A stretch of DNA of 64,000 nucleotides, from NCBI GenBank assembly GCA_017308595.1, contig JAFKER010000007.1, forward strand, positions 186,001 through 250,000, read 5' to 3'. Positions 1 through 8,795 of this stretch are shown one piece after another; the stretch's first letter is position 1, and the number at the start of each line of letters is the position of its first letter. The stretch comes from Afipia sp. (GTDB taxonomy: Bacteria > Pseudomonadota > Alphaproteobacteria > Rhizobiales > Xanthobacteraceae). The notes beneath the pieces were generated by a model. It searched no databases. It saw only the letters and a list, made by a program, of their open reading frames with translations, and had not been told where the DNA came from. The translations under genes and the position numbers were made by a program.

Positions 1-123
1 TTTCGGGCCATTCAATTCAAGATCGTTGCGAAGAACGTAAAGCAGGGCCGTGTCGGGTGCAGCAGCGACATCATGAGTCCCGCCGTTTACAGTCAGGCGG
101 ATCGTTGTTTGCGTCACGCTCAT
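1..123 (-). CDS. Molybdenum hydroxylase [2Fe-2S] small subunit, N-terminal part (probable nicotinate dehydrogenase)
   Basis: Only the first 41 codons are in the window; the gene runs off the left edge. The reading frame begins MSVTQTTIRLTVNGG and continues to DLELNGPK, the typical N-terminus of the small [2Fe-2S] subunit of xanthine dehydrogenase-family hydroxylases, just before the first cluster cysteines. In that family it passes electrons from the molybdenum subunit. Its divergent position beside a 6-hydroxynicotinate reductase-like gene suggests it belongs to nicotinate dehydrogenase, which makes 6-hydroxynicotinate. The family call is fairly firm; the substrate is inferred from neighbours and from the shared operator motif. 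Confidence 0.72.
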   Translation of the reverse strand, partial: MSVTQTTIRLTVNGGTHDVAAAPDTALLYVLRNDLELNGPK

Positions 124-180
124 CGCCATGGCCCGGTGCTGCGCTGCAAAAGGATAATGATGGTCTCGTCCCGACGATAC

Positions 181-196
181 CGTTTGTATACAAACG
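181..196. promoter_or_regulatory. Operator palindrome 1 (CGTTTGTATACAAACG)
   Basis: A perfect 16-bp palindrome lies 58 bp upstream of the hydroxylase start codon. It matches CRTTNGTATACNAAYG, a consensus shared with two other sites at 351-366 and 10584-10599. It is probably a regulator binding site; the MarR protein encoded at 8796-9293 is the obvious local candidate, although GntR-family proteins also favour GTATAC-centred sites. Confidence 0.65.
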
Positions 197-321
197 TGCA
201 AGCGCGAGATGAGTAGTTGGCGATGGCTATTTTCGCGATGATGCGTTGCACGCTTTGTGAACACGAAGAGGAGGCAATTGAGGTTTTATTCGGCAGTTCC
301 GGTTTCCGCTCGTAACGGCGC

Positions 322-350
322 TTGACAGCTTTCGAGACTGCGCGCACCAT
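322..350 (+). promoter_or_regulatory. Candidate sigma-70 promoter of the 6-hydroxynicotinate reductase operon
   Basis: A consensus -35 hexamer TTGACA at 322-327 is followed after 17 bp by CACCAT at 345-350, a weak -10 that keeps the conserved second A and final AT. The predicted transcription start falls inside the operator that begins at 351, which is the layout expected for steric repression. The -35 is convincing and the -10 is weak. Confidence 0.45.
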
Positions 351-366
351 CATTCGTATACGAACG
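351..366. promoter_or_regulatory. Operator palindrome 2 (CATTCGTATACGAACG)
   Basis: The core TTCGTATACGAA at 353-364 is a perfect palindrome, and the full 16 bp matches CRTTNGTATACNAAYG. It starts directly after the candidate -10 box and ends 80 bp before the reductase ATG at 446. The region 124-445 otherwise holds no gene I can support. Confidence 0.62.
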
Positions 367-445
367 AAATGCAGTGCTGACTCTTTGAAATTTCCCCCGG
401 GCGCGGGAGTCCGCGCGTCAGTTCGGTTCGCACGCGAGTTTGGTC

Positions 446-1915
446 ATGTCGACTGAAGCGGCCTCTGTTTCAACAACTGGCAGCGCGGACAAGATCCGCT
501 GCGATGCATGTCCGGTCATGTGTTACATCAAGCCAGGCGCCGCAGGCGCGTGCGACCGTTACGCCAATAACAATGGTGAGCTTGTCCGCGTCGATCCTCA
601 CATCCTGCTTGAGCGCACGGTGTCTCATGGTGGCCGGCTTGTTCCGTTTCAGGCTGGTGGAGAATGGGATGGAAAGATCGTTCATGAGCCGGGTGTGTTT
701 GTTACGGCGATTGGAGCCGGTACGACCTACCCGGATTACAAGCCTGCGCCCTTCATCGTGTCCTCCGAAATCGACGGCGTCGATATGGTCACGGTGGTGA
801 CAGAGGGCATTTTCAGCTATTGCGGCGTCAAAGTGAAAATCGACACCGATCGCTATCTCGGCCCCGAAACGGCGACAGTGCGCGTGCAGGGCGAGGCCGT
901 CGGGCATGTGACGACCGGCGAATATGGTTCGCAGATGTTGTCCCTGGGCGGGGTTCATCATTTGACGGGCGGATCGAAGAAGGAAGGCCGCGTCACTTGC
1001 GACGCGCTGATGGATCTATCCAACGGCAAGCCTGTTGAATTGGCAATCGATGGCGGTGCCACGGTTGTCGTCCAGGCGGGCTATCCGCCCATTGTCAACG
1101 GTGTGACCGAAGAGCGCATGCGCGTCGGCTGCGGTTCGGCCACTATCGGCATGTTCGCCAAGCAATGGCTCGGCAAAGTTGATGAAGTTGTCGTGGTGGA
1201 CGATCACATCACGGGTGTTCTGTCCGAGCATCAGGCTGGTAAGCTGCTCGACATCCCTGATACCGGAATCAAGATGAAAGGCCGCCGTTCGACTCCGGGG
1301 CGTTATTTTCAGGTGGCGGAACCGGGCATCGGCTGGGGCGGAACCAACATATCCGATCCGCTCTCCGTGTTGGGACCGTTTGATCCGAAGACGGCGCGGC
1401 CTGGCTTGCGGATGATGATGGTCAGTACGACGGGTGAGCATGCTGCATATTTCGAACTCGACGATGCGTTGAAGCCAGTCGAGAAGGACATGCCCACGGA
1501 TTTGAAGTTCTCGGTCGAGCGGATTCAGGAGAATTGCGAGCCCGCTTTGTGCACTGTCCTTTTTATGGGTGGGGCAGGTGGTTCGCTAAGAGCTGGCGTG
1601 ACGGATAATCCGGTTCGGCTCACGCGCTCGGTCAAGGATGCGCTGACATCAGTGACCTGCGGTGGTGCAGCAGTTTATGTATGGCCCGGCGGCGGCATCA
1701 CCTTTATGGTCGATGTGACGCAGGTGCCGCAGGGAGCTTTTGGCTATGTGCCGACCCCGGCGCTGGTTGCCCCGATCGAATTTACCCTGCGGCTGTCGGA
1801 TTACGCGGCGCTCGGTGGCCACATGGATTACGTGCGGCCATTGGCGTCATTGAAAGGCAATACGGAAATTCGCCAACTGTCCCGGCAACAGTCAGAGCCG
1901 GGATCGCGCCCATGA
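446..1915 (+). CDS. hnr: 6-hydroxynicotinate reductase-like iron-sulfur protein
   Basis: This 489-residue protein resembles 6-hydroxynicotinate reductase, which uses reduced ferredoxin to convert 6-hydroxynicotinate to 1,4,5,6-tetrahydro-6-oxonicotinate in the cytoplasm. The N-terminus carries the cysteine cluster C19-x2-C22-x3-C26-x9-C36 (CDACPVMC), suited to an Fe-S centre. The size fits the roughly 55-kDa clostridial enzyme. I chose the ATG at 446; a TTG at 440 is in frame and neither has a clear ribosome site. It leads a tight co-directional operon to 9293. The enamidase, which acts on its product, is encoded at 9300-10499. Family recognition is good; activity is inferred. Confidence 0.75.
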   Translation: MSTEAASVSTTGSADKIRCDACPVMCYIKPGAAGACDRYANNNGELVRVDPHILLERTVSHGGRLVPFQAGGEWDGKIVHEPGVFVTAIGAGTTYPDYKPAPFIVSSEIDGVDMVTVVTEGIFSYCGVKVKIDTDRYLGPETATVRVQGEAVGHVTTGEYGSQMLSLGGVHHLTGGSKKEGRVTCDALMDLSNGKPVELAIDGGATVVVQAGYPPIVNGVTEERMRVGCGSATIGMFAKQWLGKVDEVVVVDDHITGVLSEHQAGKLLDIPDTGIKMKGRRSTPGRYFQVAEPGIGWGGTNISDPLSVLGPFDPKTARPGLRMMMVSTTGEHAAYFELDDALKPVEKDMPTDLKFSVERIQENCEPALCTVLFMGGAGGSLRAGVTDNPVRLTRSVKDALTSVTCGGAAVYVWPGGGITFMVDVTQVPQGAFGYVPTPALVAPIEFTLRLSDYAALGGHMDYVRPLASLKGNTEIRQLSRQQSEPGSRP

Positions 1916-1925
1916 GATTGCGCCC

Positions 1926-2843
1926 ATGACACGGCTCCCACAGATTGGATGGTTGGCGGACGGCAGGCGACTTCACCTGCAGGATGGTCCGATCGATCTG
2001 ATCGTGGAAGCGCATGGGTCATCGGTCATGGTTGCGGCGGCTTATGACGCTGCCATCCAACGTTTCACCGGGCTTCTCGATGCACTTTGCGAAGAATTGC
2101 CTGAATTGCGTAGAGGCGCCCAGCCGGGCATATGTGGTTTGCGGGGCACCGTCGCGCGCCGGATGCACGATGCGGTTGTGCCGTTTGCTGCCGGGAGCTT
2201 CATAACACCTATGGCTGCCGTCGCTGGCGCCGTGGCCGAGGAAGTCCTCGGCGCAATGGTGCAGGCTTCCGATCTCGATCGGGCCTATGTCAATAACGGC
2301 GGCGATATTGCGTTGCATTTAGGCGAAGGGCAATGTTTTACGGTCGGTCTCGTTGATCGCCCCGATATGCCGCATTTGATCGGAAAGACAATCATTGCCG
2401 CAAGCGATACCGCTCGTGGTGTTGCGACAAGCGGCTGGCGTGGTCGCAGCTTTTCTCTCGGCATTGCTGACGCGGTCACGGTTCTGGCGCGAACCGCCGC
2501 CCAGGCGGACGCCGCCGCAACCGTCATTGCGAACGCAATCGATCTTCCTGATCATTCCGCCATTGTTCGTTGTCCTGCCCACGATATTCAGCCTGATAGC
2601 GATCTCGGCGCGCGACTTGTTACACGAGATGTTGGCCAGTTGCTGTTTGCCGATATTGATGTCGCGTTGGAATCCGGTGCAGTTTGCGCAAGGCAGCTGG
2701 TTGCCGCAGGTTTGATCGATGGCGCAGCGCTTCATCTGCAAGGTGAGACGCGGATTGTCGCTATGACGAATGTCGACCAGCGGTCGAGCAAATCTCCGCA
2801 AGTTTTAATCCAACAGAAAGCCGAAAGCCTGATGCATGCCTGA
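1926..2843 (+). CDS. UPF0280 family protein (ApbE-related fold)
   Basis: This 305-residue protein belongs to the UPF0280 family, recognisable from the central glycine-rich segments AGAVAEEVLGAM and YVNNGGDIALHLG. The family is distantly related to ApbE, the FAD:protein FMN transferase, but has no settled function. It starts 10 bp after the reductase gene and its last codons overlap the next gene by 8 bp, so translation is probably coupled. The context suggests a maturation or accessory role for the reductase, or a catabolic step of its own. That role is inference only. Confidence 0.7.
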   Translation: MTRLPQIGWLADGRRLHLQDGPIDLIVEAHGSSVMVAAAYDAAIQRFTGLLDALCEELPELRRGAQPGICGLRGTVARRMHDAVVPFAAGSFITPMAAVAGAVAEEVLGAMVQASDLDRAYVNNGGDIALHLGEGQCFTVGLVDRPDMPHLIGKTIIAASDTARGVATSGWRGRSFSLGIADAVTVLARTAAQADAAATVIANAIDLPDHSAIVRCPAHDIQPDSDLGARLVTRDVGQLLFADIDVALESGAVCARQLVAAGLIDGAALHLQGETRIVAMTNVDQRSSKSPQVLIQQKAESLMHA

Positions 2844-3420
2844 GATCGCAATCCGCAAGCGCGTAACAGTGGTCGAGGAGATTTTCCACGAGGGTGGAAC
2901 GCCTGTGGCGAAGCCATTGCGCCGCGGCGCTGTTCTTTGCGTGATCAGAAACCCATTTGCCGGGCGTTATGTGGAGGACATCGCGGGGTTCATGGATGAT
3001 CTGACGCCGCTTGGTGTGTCGATGGCTGGCTCCCTGCTAAAAGCGCTGGGCGGTGATCCGGCGGCTGTCCAAGGTTATGGCAAAGGCGCGATCATTGGTT
3101 CGGCGGGCGAACTGGAACATGGCGCGCTCTGGCATGTCCCCGGTGGCTATGCAATGCGCGAAATTCTTGGAGAGGCAAAAGCCATCGTGCCGTCCGCCAA
3201 GAAAGTTGGCGGTCCCGGAACGCGACTCGACGTGCCGGTGACCCACATCAACGCGTCCTATGTGCGTTCACACTTCGATGCCATGGAGGTCGGTATTCCG
3301 GATGCGCCACGCGCGGACGAATTGCTTCTGGCGCTTGTGATGACGACAGGGGCGCGAATCCACGCACGGGTGGGCGGCCTCAAGGCCAGCGAGATCAAGG
3401 GAGAGGATGGACTGCGATGA
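2836..3420 (+). CDS. DUF1185 'amino acid synthesis' family protein, copy 1
   Basis: The 194-residue product is of the small alpha/beta family annotated as amino acid synthesis (DUF1185). Landmarks are RNPFAGRYVED near residue 38, the central GKGAIIGSAGELEHGALWHVPGG segment, and a terminal EIKGEDGLR shared with its neighbour. It overlaps the upstream gene by 8 bp and the downstream paralogue by ATGA. The family name is historical and no reaction is established. In this operon I would expect a role in breakdown of ring-opened nicotinate products. Nothing visible in the sequence proves this. Confidence 0.72.
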   Translation: MPEIAIRKRVTVVEEIFHEGGTPVAKPLRRGAVLCVIRNPFAGRYVEDIAGFMDDLTPLGVSMAGSLLKALGGDPAAVQGYGKGAIIGSAGELEHGALWHVPGGYAMREILGEAKAIVPSAKKVGGPGTRLDVPVTHINASYVRSHFDAMEVGIPDAPRADELLLALVMTTGARIHARVGGLKASEIKGEDGLR

Positions 3421-4001
3421 GCGCTGTCATTCGCAAAATCGTCACGGTGGTCGAGGAAACTCTGCAGGAGGGCGGACGCGATGTTTCTCCACCGACTCGT
3501 CGCGCGGCAGCCATAGCGGTGATCGAGAATCCGTTTGCAGGGAAATTTATCGATGACCTTGCCCCTCTGATCGCGATTGGTGAGGAATTGGGCGAGTTGC
3601 TGGCGACGAAGGCGGTCGCGGCGCTCGGCATCGAGGGCAGCAAGGCGCAAAGCTACGGCAAGGCGGCGGCTGTGGGCGAAAACGGAGAGCTGGAACACGC
3701 GGCAGCAATCTTGCATCCCAAAATGGGCGCCCCGGTGCGCAAGGTGCTCGGCAAGGGAGCGGCATTGATCCCCTCGTCAAAAAAACGTGGTGGGTTGGGC
3801 ACGGTGCTTGATATTCCGCTTGGTCATAAGGACGCGGCATTCGTGCGTAGTCATTTCGATGGCATGGAAATTCAGATCAACGATGCTCCACGCGCGAATG
3901 AAATCATGGTCGCGGTGGCTGTCACGGATAGCGGGCGTCCGTTGCCGCGCGTTGGTGGATTAACGATTGACGAGATCAAGGGTGAGGACGGATTGCGCTA
4001 G
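3417..4001 (+). CDS. DUF1185 'amino acid synthesis' family protein, copy 2
   Basis: A second 194-residue member of the same family starts in the ATGA overlap with copy 1. Both share VTVVEETLQEGG-like N-termini, the NPFAGK/R motif, the central GELEHAAA/GELEHGAL motif and the C-terminus EIKGEDGLR. They are clearly diverged elsewhere, so this is an old duplication. Equal lengths and coupled translation suggest a heteromeric complex. No function is assigned; the neighbours suggest nicotinate catabolism. Confidence 0.72.
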   Translation: MSAVIRKIVTVVEETLQEGGRDVSPPTRRAAAIAVIENPFAGKFIDDLAPLIAIGEELGELLATKAVAALGIEGSKAQSYGKAAAVGENGELEHAAAILHPKMGAPVRKVLGKGAALIPSSKKRGGLGTVLDIPLGHKDAAFVRSHFDGMEIQINDAPRANEIMVAVAVTDSGRPLPRVGGLTIDEIKGEDGLR

Positions 4002-4109
4002 CAGTCCTTATTCGTTTGATACGGGAGAACTACCGAACCGTTCCACCGGGATAAGGGACGGACGGGGAAATTGAACGGGGCTCGGTCCCCGGCAACAATG
4101 GAGGTTGGG

Positions 4110-5342
4110 ATGCAACGAAATAAACGTCTTTTCGGCAGTCTGTCCGGGCTTGCGATTGCAGCGGGTCTTGGTTTGGCGGGTTCGGTGCTGGCGACGGCTG
4201 CCGTGGCGCAGAGCGGCGAAATCAAGATCGGCGAAATCAATAGCTATTCACTCTTGCCTGCTTTTACCGAACCCTATCGCAAGGGTTGGCAACTCGCCGT
4301 TGAAGAAGTCAATGCTGCGGGCGGCATCAACGGCAAGAAGCTGGTTGTCGTTTCCAAGGACGACAGCGGCAAGCCGGCCGATGCACAGACTGCAGCCAAC
4401 GAATTGGTCTCGAACGAAAACGTCGCGATGCTGACCGGCACATTTTTGTCGAACATCGGCCTAGCGGTGAGCGACTTCGCCAAACAGAAAAAGGTATTTT
4501 TCCTCGCCGCAGAGCCGTTGACCGACGCAATTACGTGGTCAAAGGGTAATCGCTACACGTTCCGCCTGCGTCCGTCGAACTACATGCAGGCGGCGATGCT
4601 GGTGGAGGAAGCAGCCAAGCTGCCTGCCAAGCGTTGGGCAACCATTGCGCCGAACTACGAGTACGGCCAGTCGGCGGTTGCGGTGTTCAAGAAACTATTG
4701 TCCGAGAAGCGTCCTGATATTCAGTGGGTCGACGAACAGTGGCCGCCGCAAGGCAAGATCGACGCGGGTCCCATCGTTCAGGCGCTCGCGAACTCCAATC
4801 CGGAAGCCATTCTCAATGTCACTTTCGGCGCAGATCTTGTGAAGTTCGTCCGCGAAGGCAATACGCGTGGTCTGTTTAAGGATCGTGCGGTAGTCAGCTT
4901 CCTCACTGGTGAGCCGGAATATCTCGATCCGCTGAAGGAAGAGACGCCGTCAGGCTGGATCGTGACCGGATACCCTTGGTACAGCATCAAGACGCCGGAG
5001 CACGATGCCTTCCTGAAAGCCTATCAGGGCAAGTTCAACGACTATCCGCGGCTCGGTTCTATCGTTGGCTATCAGACGATTAAGGCTGCGGCCGAGATCC
5101 TCAAGAAAGCAAACTCAACCGATCCGGAGAAGCTGATTGCAGCAGCCGAGGGGCTCTCGATGTCGTCGCCGTTCGGTCAGATCACCTTCCGCAAGATCGA
5201 TCATCAATCGACCCTCGGCGCTTATGTCGGAAAGACCGCGCTCAAGGACGGAAAGGGTATCATGGTCGATACCGCCTATCGCAAAGGCGAGGACTTCCTG
5301 CCAAGCGATGCGGAAGTGGAGAAGATGCGTCCAAAAGATTGA
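4110..5342 (+). CDS. ABC transporter substrate-binding protein, branched-chain amino acid type
   Basis: The 410-residue product is a periplasmic binding protein of the LivJ/LivK family. A signal peptide covers about the first 34 residues, ending ATAAVAQ, and is followed by EIKIGEINSYS, the usual start of the mature type I fold, and AVEEVNAAGGINGKKL. The ATG at 4110 is preferred over an in-frame ATG at 4098 because GGAGG lies a few bases before it. The ligand is not deducible from sequence; position in the operon suggests nicotinate, 6-hydroxynicotinate or a related carboxylate. Confidence 0.85.
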   Translation: MQRNKRLFGSLSGLAIAAGLGLAGSVLATAAVAQSGEIKIGEINSYSLLPAFTEPYRKGWQLAVEEVNAAGGINGKKLVVVSKDDSGKPADAQTAANELVSNENVAMLTGTFLSNIGLAVSDFAKQKKVFFLAAEPLTDAITWSKGNRYTFRLRPSNYMQAAMLVEEAAKLPAKRWATIAPNYEYGQSAVAVFKKLLSEKRPDIQWVDEQWPPQGKIDAGPIVQALANSNPEAILNVTFGADLVKFVREGNTRGLFKDRAVVSFLTGEPEYLDPLKEETPSGWIVTGYPWYSIKTPEHDAFLKAYQGKFNDYPRLGSIVGYQTIKAAAEILKKANSTDPEKLIAAAEGLSMSSPFGQITFRKIDHQSTLGAYVGKTALKDGKGIMVDTAYRKGEDFLPSDAEVEKMRPKD

Positions 5343-5351
5343 TCTGAATGA

Positions 5352-5376
5352 CCGCGGGCGCGCCCTGCGCCCGCGG
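5352..5376 (+). other. GC-rich stem-loop between binding-protein and permease genes
   Basis: CCGCGGGCGC and GCGCCCGCGG form a perfect 10-bp stem with a 5-nt loop in the 57-bp gap after the binding-protein gene. There is no U-tract, so it is more likely an mRNA-stabilising or processing element than a complete terminator. It would allow more binding protein than permease to be made. Confidence 0.6.
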
Positions 5377-5399
5377 CCTCTCGAAATCGTGGATCATTG

Positions 5400-7286
5400 A
5401 TGAGCTTCTACTTTGCCCAGTTCCTGACCGGACTTGCGAGCGCAGCGTCGCTGTTCCTCGTTGCGTCTGGCCTGTCGATCATCTTTGGCGTCACGCGGAT
5501 CGTGAATTTTGCACACGGCGCGTTCTATATGCTTGGCGCCTATGTCGCGTTCACGCTGACGGAGCGGTTGTCCGGCACGTTCGGGTTCTGGGGTGGGATC
5601 CTCATCGCCGCACTGGTTGTCGCGTTGATTGGTGTGGTTGTCGAAATGGTGTTGTTGCGGCGTATCTATAAGTCGCCGGAACTGTTCCAGCTTCTTGCAA
5701 CATTTGGCTTGACCTTGATGGTCGAGGACATTGTGGTCCTGATCTGGGGGCCTGACGATCTCGTGGGCCGCCGCGCGCCGGGATTTCGCGGCGCCGTCGA
5801 TTTCTTCGGCCAGAATATTCCATCCTATGATCTGTTTCTAATCGTCCTTGGGCCCGTGGTGCTTGGTGCGCTATGGCTGCTGTTCCGCCGTACACGCTGG
5901 GGCATTCTGGTGCGTGCCGCGACACAAGATCGCGATATGGTGGCCGCGCTCGGCGTCAACCAGAAGTGGCTGTTCACCAGCGTATTCGCTGTCGGCGTGT
6001 TTCTGGCCGCGCTCGGCGGCGCGCTGCAAATCCCACGGGATGCCGTGCATCATGCCATGGATCTGCGCATCATTGTCGACGTTTTCGTGGTCGTGGTGAT
6101 CGGCGGGCTCGGCAGCATCACCGGCGCTTTTGTAGCAGCCGTGCTGGTGTCTGAACTGAATGCCTTTGGCATTCTGATCTTCCCGAAGATTTCCATCATC
6201 CTGGTTTTCCTCGTGATGGCTGCCGTTCTGATCGTCCGGCCGTGGGGCCTGTTCGGAAAGCCGGAAGCGCCCGCGCGCAAGACGCCGGGTCTGACCGTTC
6301 GGCCCTGGCGGCCGCTCACCACAAACGAGCGGCTGGCGGCACTGGCAGCGCTGATCGTTGCGGCAGCGTTGCCATTCTTTGGTGGAAACTATGTACTGAC
6401 CGTTGGTGCCGAGATTGCGATTTTCGTGATTTTCGCGGCTAGCCTGCATTTCCTGATGTCGGCGGGTGGTCTCGCGTCGTTCGGTCATGCGGCCTATTTC
6501 GGGCTTGGCGCCTACGGCGTTGCCTTCCTCGCCAAGGCTGCGGGCCTTCCGATGATCGCGTGCCTCTTACTCGGGCCGCTGCTCGGATTACTCGGCGCCG
6601 CGGTCTTCGGATTCTTCGCGGTTCAGCTGTCGGGCGTCTACTTTGCGATGCTGACACTGGCGTTCGCGCAGATCGTCTGGTCGATTGCGTTTCAGTGGGT
6701 CAGTGTGACCGGCGGTGACAACGGCATTCTTGGTGTCTGGCCGGCGGCTTGGGCCGCTGGACCGGCCAGCTTCTACTGGCTGTCGCTCGGCATTGCGACA
6801 TTGATGGTCATCGTGCTGCGCATCATCGTGTTCTCGCCGTTCGGTTACGCGCTTCGAGCGACGCGCGATTCCATCCTGCGCAGCGAGGCGATCGGCATCG
6901 ACGGTAAGCGCATTCAATGGACCGCGTTCGTTATTGCCGGCACGTCTGCGGGTGTCGCAGGTGCTCTATTTGCTTATCTCAAGGGCAGTGTGTTTCCCGA
7001 CAGTCTTGGAATTCCTCTATCGGTCGATGCGCTGGTGATGGTGTTGCTCGGAGGCGTTGAAACGGTATCTGGCGCGGTGGTCGGTGCCATTGTCTTCAAA
7101 GCGCTGAATATCTGGCTGGTGAGTCAGACGGATTGGTCCAAGCTCGTGTTGGGCGCGATTGTTGTTTTGATCGTTGTCGCTTTCCCGAAGGGTATTGTCG
7201 GCATGATCGAATCGATCCGTGCGCGGCGTCAATCGCAATCGTCAAAACCCGCCATTCTGGCATCGCGAATCGAGACTGCGGAATGA
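5400..7286 (+). CDS. Fused LivH-LivM type ABC transporter permease
   Basis: This 628-residue polypeptide joins the two permease halves that are usually separate. Residues about 1-290 match LivH (ASGLSIIFGVTRIVNFAHGAF near the start; VVVIGGLGSITGAFVAA), and residues about 310-620 match LivM (MSAGGLASFGHAAYFGLGAYG; LLGGVETVSGAVVGA). It is an inner-membrane protein with many hydrophobic segments. It follows a GC-rich hairpin and its stop overlaps the livG start as ATGA. Such fusions occur in alphaproteobacterial importers for aromatic and other carboxylates. Confidence 0.85.
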   Translation: MSFYFAQFLTGLASAASLFLVASGLSIIFGVTRIVNFAHGAFYMLGAYVAFTLTERLSGTFGFWGGILIAALVVALIGVVVEMVLLRRIYKSPELFQLLATFGLTLMVEDIVVLIWGPDDLVGRRAPGFRGAVDFFGQNIPSYDLFLIVLGPVVLGALWLLFRRTRWGILVRAATQDRDMVAALGVNQKWLFTSVFAVGVFLAALGGALQIPRDAVHHAMDLRIIVDVFVVVVIGGLGSITGAFVAAVLVSELNAFGILIFPKISIILVFLVMAAVLIVRPWGLFGKPEAPARKTPGLTVRPWRPLTTNERLAALAALIVAAALPFFGGNYVLTVGAEIAIFVIFAASLHFLMSAGGLASFGHAAYFGLGAYGVAFLAKAAGLPMIACLLLGPLLGLLGAAVFGFFAVQLSGVYFAMLTLAFAQIVWSIAFQWVSVTGGDNGILGVWPAAWAAGPASFYWLSLGIATLMVIVLRIIVFSPFGYALRATRDSILRSEAIGIDGKRIQWTAFVIAGTSAGVAGALFAYLKGSVFPDSLGIPLSVDALVMVLLGGVETVSGAVVGAIVFKALNIWLVSQTDWSKLVLGAIVVLIVVAFPKGIVGMIESIRARRQSQSSKPAILASRIETAE

Positions 7287-8074
7287 GTGCTGTCCCCACA
7301 TTGCTTGCAGTTGAAGGTCTGACCAAGTCCTATGGCGGAGTGCACGCTGTGCGCAGTGTGTCGTTCTCTCTGGCTGCGGGAGAAATTCTCGCTCTTATCG
7401 GGCCCAACGGTGCAGGCAAGAGTACCTGCTTCGATATGCTGAACGGCCAAAATGTGCCGGACAGCGGTCGCATCAACCTGCTTGGCCGCGATACCACGGG
7501 CCAGAAGCCGCGCGCCATCTGGCGGCTCGGTGTCGGCCGGACGTTCCAGATCACTGCAACGTTTCCGACCATGACGGTTCGTGAGAATGTGCAAGTCCCG
7601 CTGGTGTCTTATAACTCGCAGCTTTTCAACATGTGGCGCTCCACAACCGGGTTCGAGCGCGACGAAGCGGACAGACTGCTCGAACTTGTCGGCATGAGCG
7701 GTTACGCCGAGCGGCCGTGCGGTGAACTCGCCTATGGCGACCTCAAGCGTCTTGAACTCGCCATCGCGCTCGCCAATCAGCCCAGGCTCCTTCTGATGGA
7801 TGAGCCGACCGCCGGCATGGCGCCGCGCGAACGGGTGGAGTTGATGAAGTTGACCGCGCGTATCGCGCGGGAGAAGTCGATCGGCGTTCTGTTCACCGAA
7901 CATGATATGGACGTGGTGTTCGAGCATGCTGATCGCATTCTGGTGCTCAATCGCGGCACGCTGATCGCGGAGGGCTCGCCAGAGGAAGTGCGGCGCAATC
8001 CGCAGGTCCGTGCCATCTATCTCGGTGAAGGTCTGGTTTACGATGCGCGTCATCGCGAGGGAGCATCGGGATGA
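7283..8074 (+). CDS. livG: ABC transporter ATP-binding protein, LivG type
   Basis: The 263-residue ATPase has Walker A GPNGAGKST at residues 40-48, a family-typical signature region with LAYGDLKRLELA, and Walker B LLLMDEPTAGM. The ending KAIYLGEG-like RAIYLGEGLVYDA is characteristic of LivG. The true start is the ATG at 7283 that overlaps the permease stop; a longer upstream frame lies inside the permease gene and is not used. It powers the importer with the adjacent LivF. Confidence 0.88.
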   Translation: MSAVPTLLAVEGLTKSYGGVHAVRSVSFSLAAGEILALIGPNGAGKSTCFDMLNGQNVPDSGRINLLGRDTTGQKPRAIWRLGVGRTFQITATFPTMTVRENVQVPLVSYNSQLFNMWRSTTGFERDEADRLLELVGMSGYAERPCGELAYGDLKRLELAIALANQPRLLLMDEPTAGMAPRERVELMKLTARIAREKSIGVLFTEHDMDVVFEHADRILVLNRGTLIAEGSPEEVRRNPQVRAIYLGEGLVYDARHREGASG

Positions 8075-8775
8075 AGCTCTCGGTTCAGGGACTGAACAGC
8101 TACTACGGGCCGGCACACATCCTCTTCGATGTTGCGCTTGAGGTTGGCGACGGCGAGGTCGTAGCGCTTCTCGGCCGTAATGGTGCGGGCAAGTCGACCA
8201 CATTCCGTTCGATTGTCGGGCTGGTGGAGCAGCGGGAAGGGCAGATCATTTTTGAAGGGCAGGATGTGTCGAAACAGCCGACCCATGCCATTGTCCGCAA
8301 TGGTCTTGGCTATGTGCCTGAGGAACGCCGTATTTTTACGGATTTGACGGTCGAGGAAAACCTCGAAGTCGGCCGTCAGCCGCCGCGATCAAACGCGCCG
8401 CAATGGACGCGCGAGAAACTTTTCGCACTATTTCCCAATCTTGGCGAAATGCGTGGCCGGATGGGCGGGCGCATGAGCGGCGGTGAGCAGCAGATGCTGA
8501 CCATCGCGCGAACCTTGATGGGGAATCCGTCGCTGGTTTTGCTCGACGAGCCGTCCGAAGGACTATCGCCGAAAATCGTTGAACAGATGGTGGATGCGAT
8601 CCTTGCGATGAAGAAAGAAGGCGTCAGCATCGTGGTTTCGGAGCAGAACTTGCATTTTGCCAATCTGATATCGGATCGCGCCTATATTATTGAGCGCGGC
8701 CGTATCTGCTTCAGCGGCACCATGAGCGAACTCGAGGCGCGTCCTGACATTCGCGATGCGCATCTTGCGGTGTAA
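8071..8775 (+). CDS. livF: ABC transporter ATP-binding protein, LivF type
   Basis: This 234-residue ATPase starts in an ATGA overlap with livG. It has Walker A GRNGAGKST, signature MSGGEQQMLTIAR and Walker B LVLLDEPSEGLSP, in the order and spacing of LivF. It completes a full importer set: binding protein, fused permease and two ATPases. The marR gene follows after 20 bp. Confidence 0.88.
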   Translation: MKLSVQGLNSYYGPAHILFDVALEVGDGEVVALLGRNGAGKSTTFRSIVGLVEQREGQIIFEGQDVSKQPTHAIVRNGLGYVPEERRIFTDLTVEENLEVGRQPPRSNAPQWTREKLFALFPNLGEMRGRMGGRMSGGEQQMLTIARTLMGNPSLVLLDEPSEGLSPKIVEQMVDAILAMKKEGVSIVVSEQNLHFANLISDRAYIIERGRICFSGTMSELEARPDIRDAHLAV

Positions 8776-8795
8776 ACGAACGGCAGGGGACTGAG

